Assembly: GCF_000253295.1 (NCBI RefSeq)
Contig: NC_015717.1
Span: 1,240,001-1,304,000 of the forward strand
Direction: 5' to 3'
DNA length: 64,000 bases
From: Hyphomicrobium sp. MC1
GTDB lineage: Bacteria; Pseudomonadota; Alphaproteobacteria; Rhizobiales; Hyphomicrobiaceae
The position numbers and the translations under genes were made by a program. The notes under the pieces are model-generated. The model searched no databases. It was not told the DNA's origin and saw nothing but the letters and a program-made list of their open reading frames with translations. Shown here in pieces: positions 18,301 to 25,378 of this stretch. Every line of letters begins with the position of its first letter. Positions within the stretch are counted from its first letter, which is position 1.

Positions 18301-18349
18301 TCATCAGCTCGGAGGCGGGGCGGGAATTGGGTTTTGTCGATTTGGCCAT
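15347..18349 (-). CDS. uvrA: UvrABC excinuclease subunit A
   Basis: 1000 residues. It is the DNA-damage sensor of nucleotide excision repair, acting as a dimer with UvrB. The first ATPase domain has Walker A GLSGSGKSSL near residue 46 and signature LSGGESQRIRLASQ. The second has GVSGGGKSTLL and LSGGEAQRIKLSKEL. The second zinc finger (CEVCQGDG...CEECKG) is intact. The first finger reads CPVSGF...CPVCDG, with Ser in place of one usual Cys. The final 25 residues are odd: they are encoded by a family A palindrome (15375-15415), giving a Gly/Pro/Arg-rich tail before KKRQAAE. No LexA box was found just upstream. Confidence 0.97.
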   Translation of the reverse strand: MAKSTKPNSRPASELMKTIHVRGAREHNLKNVDIEIPRDALVVFTGLSGSGKSSLAFDTIYAEGQRRYVESLSAYARQFLEMMQKPDVDHIDGLSPAISIEQKTTSKNPRSTVGTVTEIYDYLRLLFARVGVPYSPATGLPIESQTVAQMVDRVLALPDGTRLLLLAPVVRGRKGEYRKEIAEWQKKGYQRLKINGTVYAIEDAPKLDKKYKHDIDVVIDRIVVKKDIGTRLADSFEQALKLSDGLAIAEYVDKPLSKAETEGANKSKNDTHERILFSSRFACPVSGFTIDEIEPRLFSFNAPAGACPVCDGLGSELRFEPDLVVPDGSLSLEKGAIFPWAKTGVSSPYYEQTLESLAKHYKISMKTPWEKLPKHVQLALLFGSGDEDVTFTYWDGTRNYSTEKPFEGVIGNIARRFKETDSDWVREELSRYQAAHPCEGCNGFRLKPQALAVKIGGKHIGEVCDLSIKAANVWFSEIPKTFTKQQSEIATRILKEIRDRLKFLNDVGLEYLTLSRSSGTLSGGESQRIRLASQIGSGLTGVLYVLDEPSIGLHQKDNDRLLETLKHLRDIGNTVIVVEHDEDAIMTADHVVDIGPGAGVHGGKVIAQGTPQDIMDSPQSITGEYLSGTRFVPVPKNRRAPDPKRMLTVTGARENNLKNVTASVPVGLFTCITGVSGGGKSTLLIDTLFKAVARKLNNAKDHPGEHDKITGIEHFDKIIDIDQSPIGRTPRSNPATYTGAFTPIREWFAGLPEAKTRGYEPGRFSFNVKGGRCEVCQGDGVIKIEMHFLPDVYVTCEECKGKRYNRETLAVTFKEKSIADVLDMTVEEGAEFFKAVPSIRDKLETLARVGLGYIHIGQQATTLSGGEAQRIKLSKELSRRATGRTLYILDEPTTGLHFHDVAKLLEVLHELADAGNTVVVIEHNLEVIKTADWIIDLGPEGGDGGGTIVAAGTPEDIVKVKESYTGQYLKPVLARSKAAPGGRPPGRESPGANKKRQAAE
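15375..15415 (+). repeat. family A palindrome inside the uvrA coding end, copy 8
   Basis: The arms GCGCCCGGC and GCCGGGCGC are exact complements. The core GACTCCCGTCCCGGGGGCC is preceded by TTTTTTGTTT. It is translated on the minus strand as part of the UvrA C-terminal tail, 28 bp before the stop. Confidence 0.8.
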
Positions 18350-18485
18350 GAGAACCGTCTAGCCGAGGGGTGGCGGGACTGGCAATGGAACCCGACGGCG
18401 CGGGGGCAATATGGGGGCGGGGTGCGGCATAAAACAGTCCCGCGACCGTGACGCTTGGCTGTCCGGCTGGTTATTCGGTGGCGTT

Positions 18486-20255
18486 CTAGGCGGCGTCTGG
18501 GGGATTGTCCGGCTTGCTGGCCGGGTCTGGGTCGACGATCGGGGCTGGAGAAGGCGTGTCGAGAGCTACGATCATGGCTCCAGCCGTTTCCCGTGAGCCC
18601 TGGACGACGTCGGAGGCTCCGTATTGCTTCAGGTAGGCTTCCTCGGCGTCCGAATGAGCGCGGGCGATGATCTGCAGGCCGGGATTGGCGGCGCGGCCCT
18701 GGGCGACGATCTGTCCAGCCTCGAAGCAGTCGGGAATGGCGACGATCAGCGCCCGGGCGTCCTTCAGGTTGGCCGACGCCAGATCGGTGACGGCGTTGGC
18801 GGCCACGGCGTCAAGACCGCGAGCTTTCAGCGTTTGGGCAGTGTCGTCCCGGTCGTCCATGACGAACAGCGGGGTGCCGCGTTGGATCAGGCTCTCGCCG
18901 ATCAAGCTGCCGACCCGACCGAAGCCGACCAGCACGGTGTGACCGGTTTTCGACGTGACGTGCTCCAGCTCCGACGCCGGTTTGGCGGCCAGGGGAACTT
19001 GCCCTGGGGCTGGTCCCGCGGGCGCCGGTTCTTTCGGCTTTGGAGGCTCAGCCGCGATGGCAGGCCCGTAGCGTTCGACGGCCAGGAACAGCAGCGGGTT
19101 GAGCATGATCGACAGCAGCGCGCCCGCCAGGATCAGTTCACGCCCCTCGACCGGGAGCAATTTCAGCGTCACGCCTAGTCCGGCGAGAATGAACGAGAAT
19201 TCGCCGATCTGGGCGAGGCTGGCGGCAATCAGCAGCGCGGTGCGCATGCCGTGGCCGAAGGCGAGGACGATCAGCCATGCTGCAAGCGATTTTCCGACAA
19301 TGATAATCGCGATAACAGCCACGACGCGCAGCGGATTTTCGACGATGATATTGGGATAAAAGAGCATCCCGACCGACACGAAGAACAGCACCGCGAAGGC
19401 GTCGCGCAGCGGCAGCGTTTCGTTGGCGGCGCGCTGGCTCAATTCGGATTCGCTCAAGATCATGCCGGCGAAGAAGGCGCCGAGCGCCAGCGACACGCCG
19501 AACAGGTTTGCGGCTGCAAAAGCGACGCCGAGCGCGATCGTCAGCACGCCGAGGCGGAACAGCTCGCGCGAACCCGTGTGCGCGATGTGGTGCAGGATCG
19601 CCGGAATGAGCTTGCGTCCGCCGAGCAGCATGACGGCAACGAATGCGGCGACTTTCAAAAGCGTGACGGCGAGCGTCATCGCCAGTTCGTTCGGCGAGTG
19701 GGCTCCCGCCGCGTTGGCGCTCTCGGTGCTCAGCAGCGGGGCAACGGCGGGCAGGATCACGAGTGTCAGGACCATGACGAGGTCCTCGACGATCAGCCAG
19801 CCGACCGCGATGCGGCCCTGATCGGATTTGACGAGACGTCGTTCCTGGAGTGCACGCAGCAGCACGACTGTGCTGGCGACGGAGAGTGCGAGACCGAAGA
19901 CGAGGCCTGCGCCCAACGACCATCCGAATGTCGTCGCGAGGCCGACGCCCATCGCGGTTGCGACGGCGATCTGAACGAGAGCCCCGGGCACGGCGATGGC
20001 GCGCACCGCCAGCAGCTCCGACATGGAGAAATGCAGCCCGACGCCGAACATCAAAAGAATGATGCCGATTTCCGCCAGTTCGTTAGCGAGGCCTTGGTCG
20101 GCCACGAAACCCGGTGTGAAAGGGCCGACGGCAACTCCGGCGAGCAGATAGCCGACGATAGGAGAGATGCGAAATCTCTGGGCGATGGCACCGAAAATGA
20201 AGGCCAGTGATAGGCCGACGACGATCGTAGCGATGAGCGGGGTATCGTGCGCCAT
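18486..20255 (-). CDS. Kef/YbaL-type cation:proton antiporter with RCK domain
   Basis: 589 residues from ATG 20255; an upstream in-frame start at 20315 would add 20 non-hydrophobic residues. MAHDTPLIATIVVGLSLAFI opens a CPA2 membrane domain of about 12 helices, with SPIVGYLLAGVAVGPFTPGF and GIILLMFGVGLHFS as in YbaL/KefB. After a Pro/Ala-rich linker, a TrkA-N nucleotide-binding domain begins at HTVLVGFGRVGSLIGESL (GxGxxG). It probably exchanges K+ (or Na+) for H+ under nucleotide or redox control. There is no KefG/KefF-type partner beside it. The Pro/Asp-rich C-terminal tail is low complexity. Confidence 0.9.
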   Translation of the reverse strand: MAHDTPLIATIVVGLSLAFIFGAIAQRFRISPIVGYLLAGVAVGPFTPGFVADQGLANELAEIGIILLMFGVGLHFSMSELLAVRAIAVPGALVQIAVATAMGVGLATTFGWSLGAGLVFGLALSVASTVVLLRALQERRLVKSDQGRIAVGWLIVEDLVMVLTLVILPAVAPLLSTESANAAGAHSPNELAMTLAVTLLKVAAFVAVMLLGGRKLIPAILHHIAHTGSRELFRLGVLTIALGVAFAAANLFGVSLALGAFFAGMILSESELSQRAANETLPLRDAFAVLFFVSVGMLFYPNIIVENPLRVVAVIAIIIVGKSLAAWLIVLAFGHGMRTALLIAASLAQIGEFSFILAGLGVTLKLLPVEGRELILAGALLSIMLNPLLFLAVERYGPAIAAEPPKPKEPAPAGPAPGQVPLAAKPASELEHVTSKTGHTVLVGFGRVGSLIGESLIQRGTPLFVMDDRDDTAQTLKARGLDAVAANAVTDLASANLKDARALIVAIPDCFEAGQIVAQGRAANPGLQIIARAHSDAEEAYLKQYGASDVVQGSRETAGAMIVALDTPSPAPIVDPDPASKPDNPPDAA

Positions 20256-20729
20256 TCCAGATGCGGCACCTCCTGAAGGCCGTTCCTCCAGTTTGCCCGG
20301 CTCAAGGCGAAACAATCAAGCCCCGCGGGAATTTAGGCTGGAGATTTCAAAGATGAGGGAGTTGGTTTTAGGGACCAGGTTCTGATGCCAAGGGTGCGGC
20401 TTCGTGGGTTCCCCTGTTCATCTCGGCTTTGCCTCGGGGATGACGGTGTTTCCGCGACACCCGTCCCCCCAAACGTCATCCCGGCGAAGGCCGGGATCCA
20501 GTCAAACCTCGACACCGAAGATACGGATACTTGCCTGGGTGCCGACCTTCGTCGGCATGACGGTGGTTGATCAGCCCGCGCGATTACAATGAGGACACCC
20601 GCCCCCGCGGGGAACGGTGTTCATGCGATGATATTCACGTGGTTGTCAGGATACCGTCAGCATTCAGCCTTGACGGCACGTTAAGCGTCGCGGAAATGAA
20701 CCGCGGATCGTTATCGATGGGGGCATCAC
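20256..20729. other. intergenic region with family B repeats
   Basis: 474 bp between divergent genes. It contains a degenerate family B hairpin at about 20430-20453 and a clear inverted composite at 20475-20562. No gene-like frame is seen. The segment near 20590-20700 probably holds the promoter of the gene at 20730. Confidence 0.5.
20475..20562. repeat. family B composite, inverted
   Basis: The CCCGGC/GCCGGG hairpin (20475-20501) comes first, then 33 nt of unrelated spacer, then the GCCGAC/GTCGGC hairpin (20535-20562). It is the mirror orientation of the copy at 15225. Confidence 0.75.
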
Positions 20730-21344
20730 GTGAGCGACGCGCCGTCTCTTCTCAACTTTTCGCATCCGGCTCATCCGGTGAACCGAACGCTGACGGTGGT
20801 CAAGCTGCTGGTGCTTGCCGTATCCGTCGCCGCGGCCGTACCGACCGCGCGCAATCTGTATTTCTCCTGGAAGAACGACGTGCCGTTCAGCCAGGTCGAT
20901 CACCGCCTGGCGCAAGCAGCGTTGCTGGAGAAGAATTTCGACTGCCGGATCGCGTATCGTTCGCTGACGACGCAGGGCAATGCGCAGGTTGAGGTCGGAT
21001 CGTGTGCGAAGACCGGTGACATCTCGATCCGCGTGAAGAGCGCGGACGGTCAGGTCAACTACGAATGGATTGCATTCGATCAGTTGCCGAAGCCGATTTC
21101 GAAAACGGCGAGCCTGTGGGACTTGATTGTATCGCGCGCGGTGGCGGATGAAGCCGCACGGCGGGATGAGCCGTTCAATGTTGCGCAGGATGTGACGGTG
21201 CTGTGCCAGGCAAAGTCAGGCGACAACATCATTCGCGTCGTGCAATCCGGCGGACAGTGCACGCGCGAAACCGTTTCGATTTTCCGCGGCTCCGTCGAGA
21301 AAAGCGCGAGCGTGCCTTGCGATAAGGCGTGTCCTATTAAGTAA
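20730..21344 (+). CDS. hypothetical membrane-anchored periplasmic protein
   Basis: 204 residues from GTG 20730, with a GGGGG stretch just upstream as a possible ribosome site. One transmembrane helix (about residues 21-40, TVVKLLVLAVSVAAAVPTA) anchors a soluble domain rich in beta-type segments. Cysteines are paired along the domain (FDCRIAY, VGSCAKTG, VLCQAKSG, GQCTRE, PCDKACPIK), so two or three disulfides outside the cytoplasm are plausible. No family was recognised. It is followed at once by three family A palindromes, the first starting one base after the stop codon. Confidence 0.65.
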   Translation: MSDAPSLLNFSHPAHPVNRTLTVVKLLVLAVSVAAAVPTARNLYFSWKNDVPFSQVDHRLAQAALLEKNFDCRIAYRSLTTQGNAQVEVGSCAKTGDISIRVKSADGQVNYEWIAFDQLPKPISKTASLWDLIVSRAVADEAARRDEPFNVAQDVTVLCQAKSGDNIIRVVQSGGQCTRETVSIFRGSVEKSASVPCDKACPIK

Positions 21345-21492
21345 GCGCGTGCGACTCCCCTCCGGGGAGCCGGCCGCACGCGCAGGAGTTTTTTTATTGT
21401 GCTCGGGGACACGCATTCCGCGCGCCGGCCGCCGAGCACGGCAGTTTTTTATTTTCGCTTCCGACTCCGCTTCGCGGAGCCGGCCGGAAGCG
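21345..21492 (+). repeat. three tandem family A palindromes, copies 9-11
   Basis: 21345-21383 has arms GCGCGTGC/GCACGCGC. 21399-21439 has arms GTGCTCGG/CCGAGCAC with the GACACG-type core. 21456-21492 has arms CGCTTCC/GGAAGCG with core GACTCCGCTTCGCGGAG. The spacers are T-rich (GGAGTTTTTTTATT, GCAGTTTTTTATTTT). The first hairpin followed by seven T could also terminate transcription of the gene ending at 21344. Confidence 0.8.
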
Positions 21493-21502
21493 ACGGGACG
21501 TT

Positions 21503-21895
21503 TCACCATTCATCTTTCTGCGGCAGGCCGTCGGCGATGTCGTAGTAATCGGACTTCGAGCCGACAAAGATGTGCTCCTTGATCTTGAGGCCCGTCGGTC
21601 TGTCGAGCGTTCCGGCGGTGACATAAATTTCTTCGCTGCCGGGGGACTGCCAAAAGAGATTGCTACCGCAGCGCATGCAGAAGCCGCGGTTGCCGGCATC
21701 CGACGACGGATACCAGCGCAGCGTCTCGTCATTCAGCAATTTTAGGTCTGCGGCGGCGCAGCTCGTCATCGCAGCGTAATTTCCACTCGTCTTCGCGCAT
21801 ATCGAACAGTGACACGCGAGGATCGGGTTGAGTTCGCCGCCGATTTCATAGCGGACACCTCGGCAATGGCAGCTTCCTGTGGCGTGAACGGTCAT
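21503..21895 (-). CDS. GFA/CENP-V family zinc protein
   Basis: 130 residues from ATG 21895. Zinc ligands are seen as CHC near residue 9, CHCSIC near residue 28 and CMRCG near residue 73, the standard pattern of the glutathione-dependent formaldehyde-activating (GFA) superfamily. A second member lies at 46514. Only a few members are proven to act on the formaldehyde-glutathione adduct, so the substrate is left open, though a methylotrophic host would make formaldehyde relevant. The ribosome site is weak. Confidence 0.85.
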   Translation of the reverse strand: MTVHATGSCHCRGVRYEIGGELNPILACHCSICAKTSGNYAAMTSCAAADLKLLNDETLRWYPSSDAGNRGFCMRCGSNLFWQSPGSEEIYVTAGTLDRPTGLKIKEHIFVGSKSDYYDIADGLPQKDEW

Positions 21896-22213
21896 TAGCA
21901 ACGAATATCCTTCGAACGGCGATGCGGCTCGCAGTAAGATCACTGATATTGCGCGCATTTCAAACATTACCGATGAGAATTGTGATCGCTTTCTCCCTGA
22001 TGACAACTTGACGACCGGGGTTTTGAGGCACACATTTCTCTTTGTGACGGTGCCGCTCTCGCTAGCTGTTCCGGTAATTGCGTCTCGGCCGAGGGGTCGA
22101 TGAGCTGCGGAATGGAGACGCGAGCCGCAAGGGCTTCACGTGGTGCGTATGGGTCCCGTGAGGCGCATGTGGAACGTGGTAGGCGTGACGTTGAAACAGA
22201 TCGAGGAGAGGAG

Positions 22214-22398
22214 ATGACTCCACCGGGTTATCAATCAGGACCTCGAGACTTGTTCACGGGGTCAGCAGCTTGACAAGCGCTCTCGAGATTGTGGCCACGC
22301 TTGGCTCAGCTGCACTCGCTGCTACAATTTGGATATCTCACACGAGGGAGGCGGTCCGTGCGGCCGCTAGAGCCTCGCATTCAAAGGCCCGGTTTTAG
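22214..22398 (+). other. possible overlapping micro-ORF pair with a membrane peptide
   Basis: GAGGAGAGGAG precedes an ATG at 22214 encoding 19 residues. Its TGA stop overlaps a TTG at 22270 that opens 42 codons, beginning (L)TSALEIVATLGSAALAATIW: a single hydrophobic helix followed by a basic amphipathic tail. Stop-start overlap is typical of translational coupling, but the start is TTG, no homologue is recalled, and chance is a real alternative. Confidence 0.2.
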
Positions 22399-22495
22399 TC
22401 TGGGCGAACCATCGAAGGTAAAAAACACAGCCCCGCGCGAATCCGAGGATTCGGCGGGGTTAGTTTTTGTGTGGTGCTTGGTGAAGTTTTTTGTT

Positions 22496-22536
22496 GTCGC
22501 TTCCGACTCCGCTCCGCGGAGCCGGCCGGAAGCGAC
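22496..22536 (+). repeat. family A palindrome, copy 12
   Basis: The arms GTCGCTTCC and GGAAGCGAC are exact complements, with core GACTCCGCTCCGCGGAG. TTTTTTGTT precedes it. Confidence 0.8.
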
Positions 22537-22576
22537 GGGCTTGGCGAAACAGTCTTTGCACTTCACGGCGACACGT

Positions 22577-22670
22577 CACTACTGTCATCCTCGGCGTCAG
22601 GCCGAGGATCTATCAGGCAGCTATGCGAGATGAGCTATGGATCCCCGGGACGAGCCCGAGGATGACAGTA
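22577..22670. repeat. two family B hairpins
   Basis: TCATCCTCGGCGTCAGGCCG with AGGATC (from about 22577) and GGATCCCCGGGACGAGCCCG with AGGATGACAG (to about 22670). The stem bases differ from the copies at 15225 but remain paired. Confidence 0.65.
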
Positions 22671-22706
22671 GATTGCGCTGCGCTTGGCCGTGGATGACCA
22701 GACGCA

Positions 22707-23075
22707 TCAGTCCTTGTGGTTCGTGATCGCGACGAATTTGTCGTCGTTCTGGGCACGGCGTTCGTGCATCAGGAAGTCGTAGTAGCCGCAGCGACCGGAG
22801 CCCGGGTATGCGCGGCAGGCGGCGGGGCGCGCCTTATAGATTGTGCAGCAGCGCTTCTTGGTGTCGAAGAACTGGCAGATGCGGCCGTAGTGCTTATCGC
22901 GCTGGCGGCGCATGATGTACTTGTGGCCGTGGGCTTCGCGCGTAAAGCGGCGCTTCGCGGTTTCGTATTTCAGGTCGAAATGCTTGGCGAGGCGTTCCAC
23001 GTCGCGCTTGTTCAGCGCAATGACCGGATACGAACAGCAGTATCCTGGGCAATTCAAACAATTGTACTGAGCCAT
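22707..23075 (-). CDS. YkgJ-family cysteine-cluster protein
   Basis: 122 residues from ATG 23075; an upstream ATG at 23108 has no ribosome site. The eight or more cysteines are arranged as in the YkgJ (UPF0153) family: YNCLNCPGYCCSYP at the N-terminus, then ICQFF, KRCCTIYKARPAACRAYPG and GRCGYYD. These proteins are thought to bind zinc or an Fe-S cluster. No enzymatic role is established. It is divergent from the ssb promoter region. Confidence 0.85.
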   Translation of the reverse strand: MAQYNCLNCPGYCCSYPVIALNKRDVERLAKHFDLKYETAKRRFTREAHGHKYIMRRQRDKHYGRICQFFDTKKRCCTIYKARPAACRAYPGSGRCGYYDFLMHERRAQNDDKFVAITNHKD

Positions 23076-23210
23076 TGCGGCTTTGGTGCTCCCGCGTGCG
23101 CACGCCATCCTCTGGGTAACGGCCTTAGATCATGCGGCGCGGCAGTCAAGACGGCATTCGCGGCGAACGCGACATTCCGGTGAGACCGTGGCGCGATGGG
23201 TTAATTTTGC

Positions 23211-23253
23211 TTGCGCCTAGTGGGGTGGGCGCTATACAGAACAATGAGAGAAC
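23211..23253 (+). promoter_or_regulatory. ssb promoter overlapped by a LexA (SOS) box
   Basis: TTGCGC (23211-23216), a 16-nt spacer and TATACA (23233-23238) form a fair sigma-70-type promoter. The operator GAAC-AATGAGA-GAAC follows at 23239-23253, matching the alphaproteobacterial LexA consensus GAAC-N7-GAAC exactly. Its position over the transcription start fits repression. It implies a leader of about 220 nt before ssb. The motif is seen; the regulation is inferred from the family consensus. Confidence 0.75.
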
Positions 23254-23470
23254 ATTGCTGTCCCCGCCCGGTCGATTAGGCCGTGGAGAACGATAAATGA
23301 AGTGAAGAAGGTGGCGGGGAGAGCCTTTAAAGTCAGAACGATTCCGCGCTATCCGAATGGCGCGTCTATGCAACTATTCATGTCGGCTGGCGAGCATGCC
23401 GCCGGTCGTCGCGAGGGGACGCCGTGGCGTTCCTCGCGTTCAGTCACGTTCAGTCAAGGAGACGAGTGAA

Positions 23471-23992
23471 ATGGCAGGGTCGGTCAACAAAGTCATTCTG
23501 GTCGGCAATGTCGGCAAGGATCCGGAGATCCGCCGCACGCAGGATGGCCGCCCGATCGCCAACTTGAGCATCGCGACGAGCGATACCTGGCGCGACAAGC
23601 AGACGGGTGAGCGCAAGGAAAAGACCGAGTGGCATCGCGTCGTCGTCTTCAGTGAGCCGTTGTGCAAGATCATCGAGCAGTACGTGAAGAAGGGCGCGAA
23701 GCTCTACATCGAAGGCGCACTGCAGACGCGTAAGTGGACGGATCAGTCCGGCGCGGAGAAGTATTCGACCGAGGTCGTCATCCAGGGCTACAACGGCACG
23801 CTGACGATGCTCGATGGCGCAGGCGGCGGACGCGGCGCGTCGATCGGTATGCAGGAGAGCGGTCCGGATTACGCATCCGACGGCGGTTTCGGTTCGAGTT
23901 CGGGTGGCGAATCCCGGCGCGCGTCGGGTTCCAGGAGCGGCGGTTCGAAGCCAAGCTTCGACAAAGCGCTCGACGACGAGATTCCTTTCTGA
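23471..23992 (+). CDS. ssb: single-stranded DNA-binding protein
   Basis: 173 residues, ATG 23471 preceded by AAGGAG. The N-terminal OB fold runs from MAGSVNKVILVGNVGKDPEI to about residue 115, with WRDKQTGERKEKTEWHRVV. A Gly/Ser-rich disordered linker follows, and the conserved acidic tip (DDEIPF) that recruits repair and replication proteins ends the chain. It works as a tetramer coating single-stranded DNA. The long leader carries a LexA box. A family A palindrome starts within 6 nt of the stop codon. Confidence 0.97.
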   Translation: MAGSVNKVILVGNVGKDPEIRRTQDGRPIANLSIATSDTWRDKQTGERKEKTEWHRVVVFSEPLCKIIEQYVKKGAKLYIEGALQTRKWTDQSGAEKYSTEVVIQGYNGTLTMLDGAGGGRGASIGMQESGPDYASDGGFGSSSGGESRRASGSRSGGSKPSFDKALDDEIPF

Positions 23993-23997
23993 TGGTC

Positions 23998-24150
23998 GCT
24001 TCCGACTCCGCTTCGCGGAGCCGGCCGGAAGCAATGGGCTTGGTGGGGCAGTTTTCGGACGTCGACGCGACACGCGTTCCGCGCGCCGGCCGCCACGCAC
24101 GGAAGTTCTGAGTTGTCGTTTCCTACTCCGCTTCGGGGAGCCGGCCGTCG
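23998..24150 (+). repeat. three family A palindromes, copies 13-15
   Basis: 23998-24032 has arms GCTTCC/GGAAGC and a perfect core. 24062-24100 (GACACG type) and 24116-24150 have decayed arms that no longer pair fully. They lie between ssb and a family B hairpin. Confidence 0.7.
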
Positions 24151-24197
24151 ACGCGGGCTTGGTGAGGCAGTCTTCAGACAAATGCGCCGGTTACAGA

Positions 24198-24230
24198 ATG
24201 GATCCTCGGCCTGAAGCCGAGGATGACATT
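24198..24230. repeat. family B hairpin
   Basis: GGATCCTCGGC and GCCGAGGATGACA pair around CTGAA. It lies 57 bp from the CDF gene stop. Confidence 0.65.
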
Positions 24231-24286
24231 TTGATAGCGGGAACGCGCCCAACACCGCCATGGCCCGTGATGGCGGCACGTGACGC

Positions 24287-25264
24287 TTAATGCGTCGCGC
24301 CTGCCGCGATCGGCGGCTTGGTTTTGTTGAACTGGAAGGCTTTCTCCGACTGCACCTCGATGAAGAGGTGCTGCACCTCTGGGAAGCGCGTCTTGATGGC
24401 CTGCTGCAATCGTGCCGTTACGTCTTCGACCGTTCGTGCGCTGACCCAATCCTCGAAATCGACGCTGGCCGTAACGAGCACATCTTGCGGTCCCAGATGC
24501 ATCGTCCGGATTTCGTTGATGGTGCGGATCGGTTTGTCAGGTCCGATTTCCTTGGCGATGATTTCATTCAACCCGGCTTGGACTGCGCGCGACGCCGACT
24601 CGCCGACGATCAACGAGCGAATTTCGCCCGACATGAAAATGGCAACGAAGCCCAGCACGCAGCCGATCAGAATCGAGGCGATGCCGTCAGCCTGCTCGTA
24701 GCCGCCGAAGTCGGCTGCCATCGTTCCGATCAAGGCGATGCTCAGTCCAATCATTGCGGCGCTGTCTTCCAGCACGATCGCGAACAGCGTCGGATCTTTC
24801 GATGCGCGTAGCGCGGCAATGAAGCCCAAGCCTGACGGGCCGCGTCGCGTGTTGAATTCTCCAACGGCCTTCCACGTCGAAAATCCTTCAAGCGCCATGG
24901 CGACGAGCAGCACGATGTAGACCACGAAGACGTCGTGTATCGGGTGCGGATGGAGCATCTTTTCGATGCCTTCGTAGATCGCGACGCCGGCGCCGAGTGC
25001 GAACAGCACCATCGCGACGATGAAGCTCCAGAAATAGATCTCCTTGCCGTAGCCGAATGGGTGGTGCGCGTCGGCGGGTTTTTCGGCGCGTTTGATGCCG
25101 AAGAACAGTAGCAGCTGGTTCGAGGTATCGACCAGCGAGTGAATGGCTTCCGAAAGCATTGCCGAGGATTGCGTCCACGCCGCCGCCGCGAATTTTGCGG
25201 CGGCGATGCCTAGATTACAGGCAAAAGCGACGACGATAACGGCTTTCGATCCGCCGGTGTCCAC
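24287..25264 (-). CDS. cation diffusion facilitator (CDF) metal transporter
   Basis: 325 residues. Six membrane segments are expected. TM2 carries SEAIHSLVDTSNQ (His and Asp metal ligands), and TM5 carries LEDSAAMIGL. The loop HHPFGYGKEIYFWSF is characteristic of CDF proteins. A cytosolic C-terminal metallochaperone-like domain follows (IRTINEIRTMHLGPQDVLVT with a later ferredoxin-like fold). It would export Zn2+, Mn2+ or Fe2+ with proton exchange. The overall sequence resembles the SLC30A9-like branch. It is monocistronic. Confidence 0.92.
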   Translation of the reverse strand: MDTGGSKAVIVVAFACNLGIAAAKFAAAAWTQSSAMLSEAIHSLVDTSNQLLLFFGIKRAEKPADAHHPFGYGKEIYFWSFIVAMVLFALGAGVAIYEGIEKMLHPHPIHDVFVVYIVLLVAMALEGFSTWKAVGEFNTRRGPSGLGFIAALRASKDPTLFAIVLEDSAAMIGLSIALIGTMAADFGGYEQADGIASILIGCVLGFVAIFMSGEIRSLIVGESASRAVQAGLNEIIAKEIGPDKPIRTINEIRTMHLGPQDVLVTASVDFEDWVSARTVEDVTARLQQAIKTRFPEVQHLFIEVQSEKAFQFNKTKPPIAAGATH

Positions 25265-25378
25265 GGTTGTTGTCTCCCTCTACGGCACCCTCATGCGTAC
25301 CCGATAGCAGGGGAATGCGTCCACCCGCGCGCATTGAAGGCCGCGCCACGCGAGCAATAACGGTCAGCCGAAACGTCG

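Larger units (their letters stand above)
21896..22706. other. 811-bp intergenic region with repeats and doubtful peptides
   Basis: It contains a family A palindrome (22496-22536) and two family B hairpins (22577-22670). A possible pair of tiny frames lies at 22214-22398 (separate entry). No conserved protein gene is seen on either strand. Confidence 0.5.

Noticed and set aside
23438..23451. Second LexA box close to the ssb start (GTTC-AGTCAC-GTTC)
   Set aside because: The spacer is 6 nt, not the 7 required by the alphaproteobacterial consensus, and it looks like a short direct repeat near the ribosome site.
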